A DNA stretch of 64,000 nt from Endozoicomonas sp. 8E (GTDB lineage Bacteria > Pseudomonadota > Gammaproteobacteria > Pseudomonadales > Endozoicomonadaceae): positions 5,410,501-5,474,500 of the forward strand of contig NZ_CP120717.1 in assembly GCF_032883915.1 (NCBI RefSeq). Reading direction: 5' to 3'. The position numbers and the translations under genes were made by a program. The notes below the pieces were generated by a model. It worked only from the letters and a program-made list of their open reading frames with translations. It searched no databases and was not told the origin of the DNA. Below are positions 34,619-43,107 of the stretch, piece after piece. The first letter of the stretch is position 1. The number at the start of each line of letters is the position of its first letter.

Positions 34619-35458
34619 GTGCAAATTTTCAGAATACTTCCCAACGTCCGCCCACTTTTACTCTGTTATAAATACTTGGGCTTTGTTATGGCGTATTTAA
34701 TCGCTTACTCAGGAGAAACGACAGCCTCCCTGAACGATGCCGAAGCAGTCAACACATCCGGTTTGCAACGGATGCTGTCTCAGCGAGTCGCTAAAAGCTA
34801 CCTGATGATCGGGGCCGACATTAACTCAGAAGACGCCAGAGAGCAGCTCGATAAAAGCATTGCGCTGTTTGAAAATAACTTTCAGGCTTTATCAGATTAT
34901 GCGCCCAACGAAGTCATTAAACATCAGCTAAGTGTGGTTGCGAAAGACTGGGAAACCTACAAAAAAATGGCACTGTCAGAACCCGACAGAGAAGCTGCAG
35001 CCGACCTCATTCAAAAGGCTCTGACGGTATTCAACAGCAGCAATGACCTGGTTACATTGATTGAAAAGCACTCTGCCACCAGCAAAGCCAGACTGGTCAA
35101 TATTTCAGGTCGACAGCGCGCGCTCAGCCAGAGAATTGCCATGTATTATCAGGCTCTGGCCTGGGGCGTCGGTGGTAGTGACTACGAGCAAGGTTTTGAA
35201 GAATCCATGGCTCTGTTTGAAAGCTCACTGAATGAACTCGACCAGTCTCCCGTGAATACCCCTGAAATCAGAAAGCTGCTCTCCAAGGTTAAAGCCCAAT
35301 GGTTTTTTTCCAAGTCAGGATTTACGCAATATAAGCAGGGACGCTACATGCCTACAGCCATCTCTGTCACCACAGAATCCATTCTCAGGAAAATGCAGGT
35401 ATTGACCCAAAAGTACGAACAGGTCATGGTCAATGGTCAGGGGCTAGCCAGCAGCTAG
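34619..35458 (+). CDS. Exported protein with two PilJ/NarX-type sensor domains
   Basis: Up to 279 residues from GTG 34619; the hydrophobic stretch PLLLCYKYLGFVMAYLIAY then acts as signal or anchor. ATG 34688 is an alternative. Two related four-helix halves start at SGLQRMLSQRVAKSYL (about 48-63) and SGRQRALSQRIAMYYQ (about 164-179), the type IV pili methyl-accepting N-terminal motif seen in PilJ and NarX. No kinase, HAMP or MCP domain follows, so it is a free periplasmic sensor module. The stop TAG lies in the CTAG end of the next repeat. Confidence 0.7.
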   Translation: MQIFRILPNVRPLLLCYKYLGFVMAYLIAYSGETTASLNDAEAVNTSGLQRMLSQRVAKSYLMIGADINSEDAREQLDKSIALFENNFQALSDYAPNEVIKHQLSVVAKDWETYKKMALSEPDREAAADLIQKALTVFNSSNDLVTLIEKHSATSKARLVNISGRQRALSQRIAMYYQALAWGVGGSDYEQGFEESMALFESSLNELDQSPVNTPEIRKLLSKVKAQWFFSKSGFTQYKQGRYMPTAISVTTESILRKMQVLTQKYEQVMVNGQGLASS

Positions 35459-35669
35459 CAGCCTGTCGGACTTAAGTCTGCCCTACACGGCAACTGCTCC
35501 TGCGTTGCTCTAGCTCCTGCATCCATGCAGTCGTGCGGTTGCGATAAATTGGTCTACAAATTCCTGCCTCTTCGTCAAATAGCCCCGCTATTCTCCTCAG
35601 AAGCAGAAATTTTTATCCTCAATTTCTCGCAATCCTCGCTGCGGGCGCTTAAGTCCGACAGGCTGCTAG
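35455..35669 (-). repeat. Family-1 inverted-repeat element, copy 1e
   Basis: 215 bases, CTAG to CTAG. Its left CTAG contains the stop codon of the PilJ-domain gene (35456-35458). Confidence 0.88.
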
Positions 35670-35685
35670 TCCCTGGCTTCACCAG

Positions 35686-35749
35686 CGGTATCAGGATACA
35701 TACCTTTGAAACGCAAGCTGATCTCAGCAAGACTGTTATTGTAAACACC
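35686..35749 (-). pseudogene. Remnant resembling part of the Tim44-domain gene
   Basis: 64 bases align without gaps to 36738-36801, inside the Tim44-like gene, with roughly three quarters identity. It is isolated and contains no usable frame, so it is a decayed duplicate. Confidence 0.55.
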
Positions 35750-35910
35750 TCCCCAACCCGACACCGTCCGCTGACCGTGGTGACTGCCGGAGGTTTCTGG
35801 ATGCAAGGCTATACCCTCTCGCCATGTCCTTTTCCTGCTTACAGAACGTGTTTACGAACTTTCCCTGTTTTTTCTTGTCGAATTAAATAAGCCAATTCAC
35901 GGAGTGACTT

Positions 35911-36579
35911 ATGATTCCATCTAATTCAACTAAACCACCTTTATTGGTTACTGGTTCTGGCAAACCGACAACAGGGCCAGATCAGCCAGAAACGGTCAGA
36001 GCTGCTGCTGTTGACGCCCAAAAAACCTCTGGCCTTGATAATCCAACGTCCCATGGTGCAGCCAGTCCATTGCCTTCATATTCTATTGAGTCTTCAGACG
36101 ATGAATCTGAAGACAGTGATCATGATTTTTCAAAACTGCTGGACGAGTATCTTGAAGGCAGTAAAAGCGGAATTTTAAAACTGTTTTCGGATGAACGTGA
36201 ATGGGTTGATATGGACAAAAACGTTCAAGCACTCAGGCTTGTTAATAGTTTATTCCTTGTTCATGTTCCTGATCAGGGTCGGGCCTACAAAGCCTGGTAT
36301 ATTTCCGCGATGGATTTGCATCATATATTCAGGCCAGAGTTACGAGATATACTCGGGGCGGTCAGCCGCTTAGAAGCTGAAGCTTCTAACGAGAGAGTAA
36401 AAACCTGGAAAGAATTCGTGCAAGAAACGCCTGGAACCAGCTATTTGTGCGGTCCTAATGCTGACGATAAAGCACGGGATTTTTTTAATGTTGACCCTGT
36501 CAATGTCACTAAAACCAATAAAGGGCCAGTGACCGTCACATTTGATATTGCTACCAGAAGTTTTCAGCAAATCACATGA
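35911..36579 (+). CDS. Uncharacterised protein with disordered acidic N terminus
   Basis: 222 residues; GGAG lies upstream of ATG 35911. Residues 1-75 are Ser/Thr/Pro-rich and then strongly acidic (SSDDESEDSDHDFSK). The rest looks like a small alpha/beta domain (LRLVNSLFLVHVPDQGRAYKAWY ... TVTFDIATRSF). No signal peptide. I recognise no family. A polar N terminus without a Sec signal resembles those of type III or type VI secreted effectors, but that is only a compositional hint. Confidence 0.55.
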   Translation: MIPSNSTKPPLLVTGSGKPTTGPDQPETVRAAAVDAQKTSGLDNPTSHGAASPLPSYSIESSDDESEDSDHDFSKLLDEYLEGSKSGILKLFSDEREWVDMDKNVQALRLVNSLFLVHVPDQGRAYKAWYISAMDLHHIFRPELRDILGAVSRLEAEASNERVKTWKEFVQETPGTSYLCGPNADDKARDFFNVDPVNVTKTNKGPVTVTFDIATRSFQQIT

Positions 36580-36638
36580 AGATCGTCGACCATAGAGCCC
36601 AGCCAGGGAAAGGCAATACACCTTTCCCTCAAGCTCCG

Positions 36639-37553
36639 TCAGGCTTCAATACCCACAATCAGCCAGGGGGCATCGGGCTCTTTCAGGCTACGTTGCAGAT
36701 GCCAGATATCGGTAATATCTTCTTCAACACCCTCAACGGTATCACGATACTTACCGGTGAAGCGCACGCTGATCTCAGCAACAGTGTCGTTGTAATCAGC
36801 CCTGCCCAGCTCAGCGTCTACAAACATCACTTCGGTATGCTGATCGCCATCCAGCATGGCTCTTTCCGCTTTTAACTGTAAAAACAGTTCAGGGTCCAGA
36901 TACTCACGTATGGTGTCCAGATCGTTCCTGTTCCAGGCTTCCTGAAGCGTGCGATAATGGTCTCTGGCACCATTCATAAAAACACTCAGGTTAAAGCCTT
37001 CTGGCAGATTCATCGGGACATCACTGGCTCCAAAACCGGTTTGAGGCAGAGTTGTCTGGGCAGCCTGACCGAAGTTATCTTCCTGCTGTTCCCTGTTCTG
37101 ACCAAACAGCCGATCTAATGAGGGGGACGGCTGATTCTGCCCTGACTGTTCCGGGGTGAAGTGAGCATGATTACCACCATGACCCGCTGCCATGGCTTTG
37201 GCACGGTTCATACTGCGGAACACCTTGAAGAGTACAAAAGCCAGCAAAGCAATAATCAGAATATCCATCATCTGCAGACCAGTGAAAGCACCGCCGAACA
37301 GAGAGGCAATCAGTCCACCCGCCAGCAGGCCACCCAACAACCCGCCCAGCATACCCTTGCGGGAGCCTTGAGCGGCTGTCTGTTTGCCACCCTGCTGAGG
37401 TGCAGCAGCCGGCTGTTTGGGAGCGGGAGCCGTGTTATAGGAACGGCCAAAGCTCTTGCCTCCTCCAAACTTTTTAGCATCGGCCACTGGTACGTTGAAG
37501 ACGAAGCTGAAGGCCATGATGATGGCCATAAAAGAAGCAAATCGTTTTATCAT
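36639..37553 (-). CDS. Tim44-like domain membrane protein
   Basis: 304 residues. Signal peptide (MIKRFASFMAIIMAFSFV... PVADA), a Gly/Ser/Gln-rich linker with KKFGGGKSFGRS, a glycine-zipper hydrophobic pair (GGLLGGLLAGGLIASLFGG and MMDILIIALLAFVLFKV, about 70-110), then a C-terminal Tim44/NTF2-like domain (about 175-304) with LQEAWNRNDLDTIREYLDPELF. The family is widespread in proteobacteria and its role is unclear. The start is supported by family similarity. Confidence 0.88.
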   Translation of the reverse strand: MIKRFASFMAIIMAFSFVFNVPVADAKKFGGGKSFGRSYNTAPAPKQPAAAPQQGGKQTAAQGSRKGMLGGLLGGLLAGGLIASLFGGAFTGLQMMDILIIALLAFVLFKVFRSMNRAKAMAAGHGGNHAHFTPEQSGQNQPSPSLDRLFGQNREQQEDNFGQAAQTTLPQTGFGASDVPMNLPEGFNLSVFMNGARDHYRTLQEAWNRNDLDTIREYLDPELFLQLKAERAMLDGDQHTEVMFVDAELGRADYNDTVAEISVRFTGKYRDTVEGVEEDITDIWHLQRSLKEPDAPWLIVGIEA

Positions 37554-37643
37554 TAACCCGAGAGTCTCTTGTTTCCAATACTCATGAGCCTACATCCTAT
37601 TGAGAGCCAGATTTATTGCAAGTCATTTCATCAAAAGACCGGA

Positions 37644-37838
37644 TTAATTAAATAAATCAGGTCTCAATTCATTCAGCCTGAGAGACTCTTGCTCTTTCTC
37701 CACGTAGGCGCTGTGCCAATCAAGCTGTTTCCCCACCTCAACTCTGTGACTCATTTTTTCGAGCACACTGGCAAGTTGCATTAGAGTTATCTCATGGCGA
37801 TAAAGTTCCAACATTTCAAGCTTTGTTTCTACTATCAC
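37644..37838 (-). CDS. Possible small protein upstream of the Tim44 gene
   Basis: 64 codons from GTG 37838, or 56 from ATG 37814. It is helical and charged (LYRHEITLMQLASVLEKMSHRVEVGKQ in adjacent segments). No good ribosome binding site and no known family. It precedes the Tim44-domain gene on the same strand. Plausible but unproven. Confidence 0.35.
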   Translation of the reverse strand: MIVETKLEMLELYRHEITLMQLASVLEKMSHRVEVGKQLDWHSAYVEKEQESLRLNELRPDLFN

Positions 37839-37870
37839 TGTTTTTTCTCAACTGGATACCCCGCACTAAA

Positions 37871-38106
37871 GAGCATGTCGCAAAGCTCTCTCCAGCGTGG
37901 GAACGAGTTGACTCCCGTCATTCTCGTCATTCCCGCGAAGGCGGGAATCCACACTGACTCACCACCAGAACCGTACTGCCCGGTGCTCCCCTGGCCTTGT
38001 CATCCCCGAGAAGGCAGAGACCCACCGTTGGCGCTGGATTCCCGCCTTCGCGGGAATGACGACCTCAGAGCATGGGAACGAGCTGTTGGAGTTTTGCGAC
38101 ACCCTC
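37871..38106. repeat. Family-2 inverted-repeat element, copy B
   Basis: 236 bases. The left terminus is slightly mutated (GAGCATGTCGCAAAGCTC) and the right is intact (GAGTTTTGCGACACCCTC). TAAA on both sides is the likely target duplication. Confidence 0.85.
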
Positions 38107-38209
38107 TAAAAGTACAGGGTATCCAGTTAAGAAAAGAAGATCACGGCTCTGGGGTATCAGTTCATCGCGGCACCGAGTTGGCTATAGACTTTTCCATGGG
38201 GTCCTGAAA

Positions 38210-38365
38210 ATGATTAAGTTACAACATTCTCTGGCTCGAATGATCGCTCCTCTATTCCTGCTTCAGGCTCTGAGCCTGAAGGCTCAGACGGCAACAACCC
38301 CTTCTGCTAGCAGCCTGTCGGACTTAAGACTGTCCTACGCGGCAACTGCTCCTGCGTTGCTCTAG
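38210..38365 (+). pseudogene. Exported-protein gene truncated by a family-1 element
   Basis: ATG 38210 begins a signal peptide (MIKLQHSLARMIAPLFLLQA ... LKAQTA). After about 33 residues the frame enters family-1 copy 1f at 38307 and soon meets a TAG within it (38363-38365). No continuation was recognised beyond the element. Confidence 0.55.
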
Positions 38366-38520
38366 CTCCTGCATCCATGCAGTCGTGCGGTTGCAATAAA
38401 TTGGTCTAAAAATCCCTGTTTCTTCGTCAAATAGCTCGCTATTCTCCTCAGAAACAGAGATTTTTATCCTCAATTTCTTGCAATCCTCGCTACGGACGCT
38501 TATGTCCGACAGGCTGCTAG
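38307..38520 (-). repeat. Family-1 inverted-repeat element, copy 1f
   Basis: 214 bases, CTAG to CTAG. It interrupts a small secreted-protein gene. Confidence 0.88.
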
Positions 38521-38574
38521 CTGTATTGCTGAATCTGTAATCTGCCAGAGTCGGGCACTTCACCCGGTTTGTCG

Positions 38575-38991
38575 TCACCAGCCCTTTACCTGCCCTCTCA
38601 ATGCTTTTGTCTGGCCACGCTGATGCTTTCGATCCATGCGTTTTTTCTGTGAAGTACGGGTAGGTTTGGTTGCCTTTCTTTTTTTAGTCACCGCTGTCGC
38701 TTTTTGAATCAGCCCCAGTAAGCGATTCAGAGCATCTTCACGATTTTTCTCCTGAGTTCTGAACGATTGCGCCTTAATAACAATGACACCTTCGGAAGTA
38801 ATCCTCTGGTCACTGAAAGCCAGCAGCCGTTCTTTATAAAAGTCCGGAAGGGAAGAAGCTCTGATATCAAACCTTAAATGGACTGCTGAAGAGACTTTAT
38901 TAACGTTTTGTCCCCCAGCCCCCTGGGCACGGATAAAATTAAACTCAATTTCATCCGAAGGAATGGTAACGGCATTGGAAATCTTCAGCAT
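38575..38991 (-). CDS. arfB: Ribosome rescue hydrolase ArfB (YaeJ)
   Basis: 138 residues, usual length. The catalytic GGQ is at 26-28 in RAQGAGGQNVNKV, within a class-I release-factor-like domain. The C-terminal tail is Lys/Arg-rich (KKRKATKPTRTSQKKRMDRK), the part that enters the empty mRNA channel. ArfB releases peptides from stalled non-stop ribosomes without needing a stop codon. The DUF2288 gene lies immediately upstream, about 5 bases away. Confidence 0.95.
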   Translation of the reverse strand: MLKISNAVTIPSDEIEFNFIRAQGAGGQNVNKVSSAVHLRFDIRASSLPDFYKERLLAFSDQRITSEGVIVIKAQSFRTQEKNREDALNRLLGLIQKATAVTKKRKATKPTRTSQKKRMDRKHQRGQTKALRGQVKGW

Positions 38992-38996
38992 AGAAT

Positions 38997-39305
38997 TCAG
39001 TTTCTATCCTGAACAAGCACCCAAGGACGCACAACTACCGCCCATAAATCGGCTTTTTGCTCATGCCAGTTTCTGGCCTGATCATCACTGACCGGTCCCA
39101 GTTTCCTGTCATTCAACCAGGTTTCTACCGTCGCTTTATCATCAATGGAGATACTATGAGCGACGGCAACGATATCCAGATCGGGAGCCACCGCCAGAAG
39201 GTGGCCGGAAGCAAAGTAGCGCTGGAGATCTTCCCAGGCAATTCTTGCGGTTTCCAGGTTAAGTTTGGCTTTGTTCAGCTCATTGGGGTCTAGAGAATCA
39301 CTCAT
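38997..39305 (-). CDS. DUF2288-family protein
   Basis: 102 residues from ATG 39305 (MSDSLDPNELNKAKLNLETA), where family similarity starts; the frame could extend to 39359. Typical segments are ARIAWEDLQRYFASGHLLAVAPDLDIV and a C-terminal WEQKADLWAVVVRPWVLVQ-like stretch (here NWHEQKADLWAVVV). Function unknown. Probably co-transcribed with arfB. Confidence 0.8.
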   Translation of the reverse strand: MSDSLDPNELNKAKLNLETARIAWEDLQRYFASGHLLAVAPDLDIVAVAHSISIDDKATVETWLNDRKLGPVSDDQARNWHEQKADLWAVVVRPWVLVQDRN

Positions 39306-39533
39306 TAACAACCTGTCTGTCTGATAAAGATTAATAAAGGCAAAGACTACCACATCCATGTTTTTTTCAGCCAGTCAGGTCTCAAGCGCTCTCAAGCTTC
39401 ATCAGGCCAGAATGTCTAACCATGCAGAGTCTCCCGGACCGGGGATAATTTTCCATTTTTTGAACCAAATCAACCTTTGCAGGTCTAAAAATCAAGACGT
39501 TACAAAAAATTCAAGTTATCGATGGAGTAAATC

Positions 39534-42500
39534 ATGTTGTCATGGATGAACAATACTACCGCCTCAAACTTGTCCGGTTGGACCGCTCCGGAAACAAATT
39601 TTTCCAGCCCTGTTTCCACTCCAGATTTGAGCAAAAGTACAGCAGGGTCTAACGGACCCTCAAGTCGCTCTTTGCACCTGCGACAGATCACTACTACTGC
39701 TGACCAGCATCGTGAATGGATATCCCATGTTCAAAGTGCAATAGGCAAAATAGATATTCCAATTGGTAATAAATTATTGCGAGAAAAGGTAGAAGATGCC
39801 CGGCATGATCTTGAAACGATGAGTCCGATTCATCCCGGGGAGGATGAAAAGCTCTATCCGCAGTCATTACAAAAACTGATCAACTGCCTTACCGGGGAAC
39901 CTGAATTTCCTGAAAATATTTCCGTTCTGAAAACGCTGGCAGATTTGGGGCTGGGTCTTGAAGGCATCTCGATGTATTTTAAAATAAACATCCCCCCCCG
40001 ATTATTAGAACAACTCCTGAATAACACAGACCATGATGCAGTACTGAAAATTCTTGACAAAGATGGCAAAAATATAATCTTTATGCCAGATCCGGGCTAT
40101 ATGGAAATATTGGAAAAATACCTGACCCGGACGCAGATAAAGAAGGCTGCCAGAGAGCTTATGCTTACGCCGAGAATGTTCTGCCCAGTAGTCACAAAAA
40201 TTAATCCATCTCTACAGTTTTCCGATCTTTCAGCAAGCTATCTGATAACAGCTATTTTCGAATCGCTGGGCATCAGGCATGGCAACCCCGGAGCATCAGA
40301 GGATTTCTGCCAGAGTATCACCACTGCAATGAATTCAGAGTACTTTATATCTCAGCTTTCTATGCTGGAAGTGAATGTACAAAGGCATGAAAAACTGATC
40401 CTGGAAGAACTGAAAAAGCTGGATGATAAAGAACGGGAACAGCTTCTGGTATCAACCTTTATATTAGGCCAGTGGGAACTGTTCAGGCGATTGCTGGCAG
40501 TCTCCTCTCCGACAATTCTTAATCGGGAGTTTAATAATGGCGGGAATATTCTTCACCTTATGGTGACAGCACTGCAGAGCGTGGGCTCTTTCGATCAGGT
40601 ATGCAGCTATTCCTGTCTGAGAGCTTATACCCCCCGCTATGACCAGTTGTTTCAATATCTGCCCGCTGAGACTCTGGCCAATCAACGGGACAACAGCGGC
40701 GCAACTCCGCTGTTGCTTTTATACCGACATCACCGCGAGCAGTTAGCATCAGTGTCCATTTCCAAAGCGGAAGACAGTCAACTGGCCAGAGCCCAGCGCA
40801 GCGCTCTGATCAAGATAACCGCCTCTGCTCACCTCATTGGTTGTATGCAGGATCATTTAGACGGAAAATTCCCGTTGAATGTCAACTGGTTTTTTGAGTT
40901 TCTGCAACTCTTTAAATCTCTGCCGTCATCTACTTTTAAGGCCGTCCGCTTACGTTCTGCTGAGTATTCACACAAAAAACAGTTGTTACATAAACCCTTG
41001 CCCGGTGCAACCAGGTTACTACAGCCTGTTATCAATTATTTTCAGCATCACCCAGACGTTTTAAGGGATGAGCAGCAGACACTGGAATTAATGAGGCTAA
41101 TACATCAGAACGGGTTGCCGGTTGAATTTTCTGCGCAGGTGCTCCGGGCTGCCACTGTGGGCATGCAAAAAAAACTACTTGAGCACCTGTCAGCAACACC
41201 TGATGATCGCGATTCACTCTTTATTGAACGAAACTACGACTTCATCCATTTGAGGACACGTTTCTATCCATGGCATTTGATTGGCCTTGGGATTGGTGGC
41301 GGGTGTGCACCTGATCCTGACAGATATTATTGTCAGGCTTTTCGCCATGCGGTTGCTGAATTTGACAGCAAACACCCAAAAGAGACGGTTCCGCGAATTC
41401 CCGGGCTTTGGGAAGCAGAGTTTGTCAACTGCAGGTGTATTGAAACTTACGGTCGCAGCCTGGCTTTTCCATCCAAAGACGTACCTCAGGGGTATCGCCG
41501 TTTCAAGTTCCTGAAACAGCAACATTGCTCCACAGAAGACTGGCATGATTTTGTCCGCGAGCAGCCACAGCTGGATTTTTTTCGAACCCATAAAGATAAG
41601 CTGGGCCTTGAAAGCGCTCTGCTGAAACCAAGAGGCATCTATCGTCTGTCCGATGCCCTGAATAAGTTCAAAGCCTGTGGATTACGTGAAGAAACCCTGG
41701 CAACCATTGCCCTGGAGCCCGATGGTTCGGCACTGCTGCAAGTCTTTGATGATGAAAAAAATACCCACCTTTATCATCACTATCCTTATGAAACCGGAGG
41801 CGAGGCCGGTCTCTCGGTGCAGGCATCCTTTGATGGCCTCAGACTGTTTGCCAGAGACGCGGGTCGTCTCTGGCATCACAATTTTCAGGCACCGGATACA
41901 CTAACTTCATTCCATAATTCTGCTGATGGCAGATGCTGGGTACCAACAGCCTTTTTTGGAGCTCAGGGTGTTCCCGGCACGATGGGAGAGTGGAATGCCC
42001 AGCATTACCCAAACGTAGCACCTGCTCCGGTAGGGATGAGAGACTGGGCTGATATCCGCTCATTTGCTGAACATACCTCCTACAGCTTTGGTTTGCCAAA
42101 GCTCTACTTTATAACTGATCGTGAGAGACAGGGCGAATTGCGGATCACTGAGCTTGGGAAAGCTTTTTACGGGCTGGTGATTAACTGGCTCAGGGTGCGC
42201 CATGACACCGACAGTCTGGATTGCAAAAACACCGTGCAAATGAACCAGTTGCAGGATGAGCTGGTGACAATTGCCGCTGACCTGTTTGCCAGTGCCTACA
42301 AAATGAACACGGAGGCCATGAAAGCAAGGATATGCCAGGCATTCCCGGCAGAGTCGCTGAGCCGGGCTGCACTTGAGTGTGGTTACTGGTGTGACCCGAA
42401 ACTCCGCTATGTAGAGGATATCAAATCAGGCCGTTTTCCTGTTGAGGTTTATCCGGATCATCCGAATCAGAGCTTTAACCCTGACCAATTAGGTCCAAAA

Positions 42501-42671
42501 ACAGAGAACCTGACCGATCTGGGAATCAGGCGCTCATCCAGAGCCAAAGGGCCAAATCTGGGTATTAACAGCGGCACCCTGCCAATGCCCCATCTCGACA
42601 GTTTGTTCTGGTTTGCACTTTATACGGGTTGGCAACAGCAGGAGCCATCCCGGCAGAGTGTTTCAAGATAG
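39534..42671 (+). CDS. Large ankyrin-like protein, tandem paralogue 1
   Basis: 1045 residues; GATGGAG lies 6 bases before ATG 39534. Polar Ser/Thr/Pro-rich N terminus (about 1-60), no signal peptide. Helical first half. Ankyrin-like units near 325-395 (NGGNILHLMVTALQS; ANQRDNSGATPLLLLYRHH). The C-terminal third (about 560-1045) is better conserved with its paralogue: YPWHLIGLGIGG, AFPSKDVPQGYRRFKFLKQQ, ITELGKAFYGLVINWLRVRHD and GTLPMPHLDSLFWFALYTGW. I recognise no family for this region. The neighbour at 43108 is a full-length homologue. Possibly a secreted effector. Confidence 0.8.
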   Translation: MLSWMNNTTASNLSGWTAPETNFSSPVSTPDLSKSTAGSNGPSSRSLHLRQITTTADQHREWISHVQSAIGKIDIPIGNKLLREKVEDARHDLETMSPIHPGEDEKLYPQSLQKLINCLTGEPEFPENISVLKTLADLGLGLEGISMYFKINIPPRLLEQLLNNTDHDAVLKILDKDGKNIIFMPDPGYMEILEKYLTRTQIKKAARELMLTPRMFCPVVTKINPSLQFSDLSASYLITAIFESLGIRHGNPGASEDFCQSITTAMNSEYFISQLSMLEVNVQRHEKLILEELKKLDDKEREQLLVSTFILGQWELFRRLLAVSSPTILNREFNNGGNILHLMVTALQSVGSFDQVCSYSCLRAYTPRYDQLFQYLPAETLANQRDNSGATPLLLLYRHHREQLASVSISKAEDSQLARAQRSALIKITASAHLIGCMQDHLDGKFPLNVNWFFEFLQLFKSLPSSTFKAVRLRSAEYSHKKQLLHKPLPGATRLLQPVINYFQHHPDVLRDEQQTLELMRLIHQNGLPVEFSAQVLRAATVGMQKKLLEHLSATPDDRDSLFIERNYDFIHLRTRFYPWHLIGLGIGGGCAPDPDRYYCQAFRHAVAEFDSKHPKETVPRIPGLWEAEFVNCRCIETYGRSLAFPSKDVPQGYRRFKFLKQQHCSTEDWHDFVREQPQLDFFRTHKDKLGLESALLKPRGIYRLSDALNKFKACGLREETLATIALEPDGSALLQVFDDEKNTHLYHHYPYETGGEAGLSVQASFDGLRLFARDAGRLWHHNFQAPDTLTSFHNSADGRCWVPTAFFGAQGVPGTMGEWNAQHYPNVAPAPVGMRDWADIRSFAEHTSYSFGLPKLYFITDRERQGELRITELGKAFYGLVINWLRVRHDTDSLDCKNTVQMNQLQDELVTIAADLFASAYKMNTEAMKARICQAFPAESLSRAALECGYWCDPKLRYVEDIKSGRFPVEVYPDHPNQSFNPDQLGPKTENLTDLGIRRSSRAKGPNLGINSGTLPMPHLDSLFWFALYTGWQQQEPSRQSVSR

Positions 42672-42727
42672 TCATCCTGTTAATGGCCTTTTTATTGTGG
42701 GCGCAGATCAATACTCCAATCCTCTGA

Positions 42728-42963
42728 GAGGGTGTCGCAAAACTCTCTCCAGTGTGGGAACGAGTTGACTCCCGTCATTCTCGTCATTCCCGCGAAGGCG
42801 GGAATCCACACTGACTCACCACCAGAACCCTACTGCCCGGTGCTCCCCTGGCCTTGTCATCCCCGAGAAGGCAGAGATCCACCGTTGGCGCTGGATTCCC
42901 GCCTTCGCGGGAATGACGACCTCAGAGCATGGGAACGAGCTGTTGGAGTTTTGCGACACCCTC
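42728..42963. repeat. Family-2 inverted-repeat element, copy C
   Basis: 236 bases, perfect GAGGGTGTCGCAAAACTC termini, flanked by CTGA on both sides. It lies exactly at the joint between the two duplicated giant genes. Confidence 0.88.
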
Positions 42964-43107
42964 CTGAGCCTTGAGGTTTCCAGTGTGTCTGACCATCCAG
43001 AAGTCTCCCGGACCGGAGATAACTTTCCATGTTTTGAACCAAATCAACCTTTGCTGGTCAGATAATTAAGACGTTACAAACAAATCAAGTTTTTGATGGA
43101 GTAAATC

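Noticed and set aside
37794-38207. Frames with a GIHTDSPPEPYCP signature in several places
   Set aside because: They lie within family-2 elements and reflect the shared repeat sequence.
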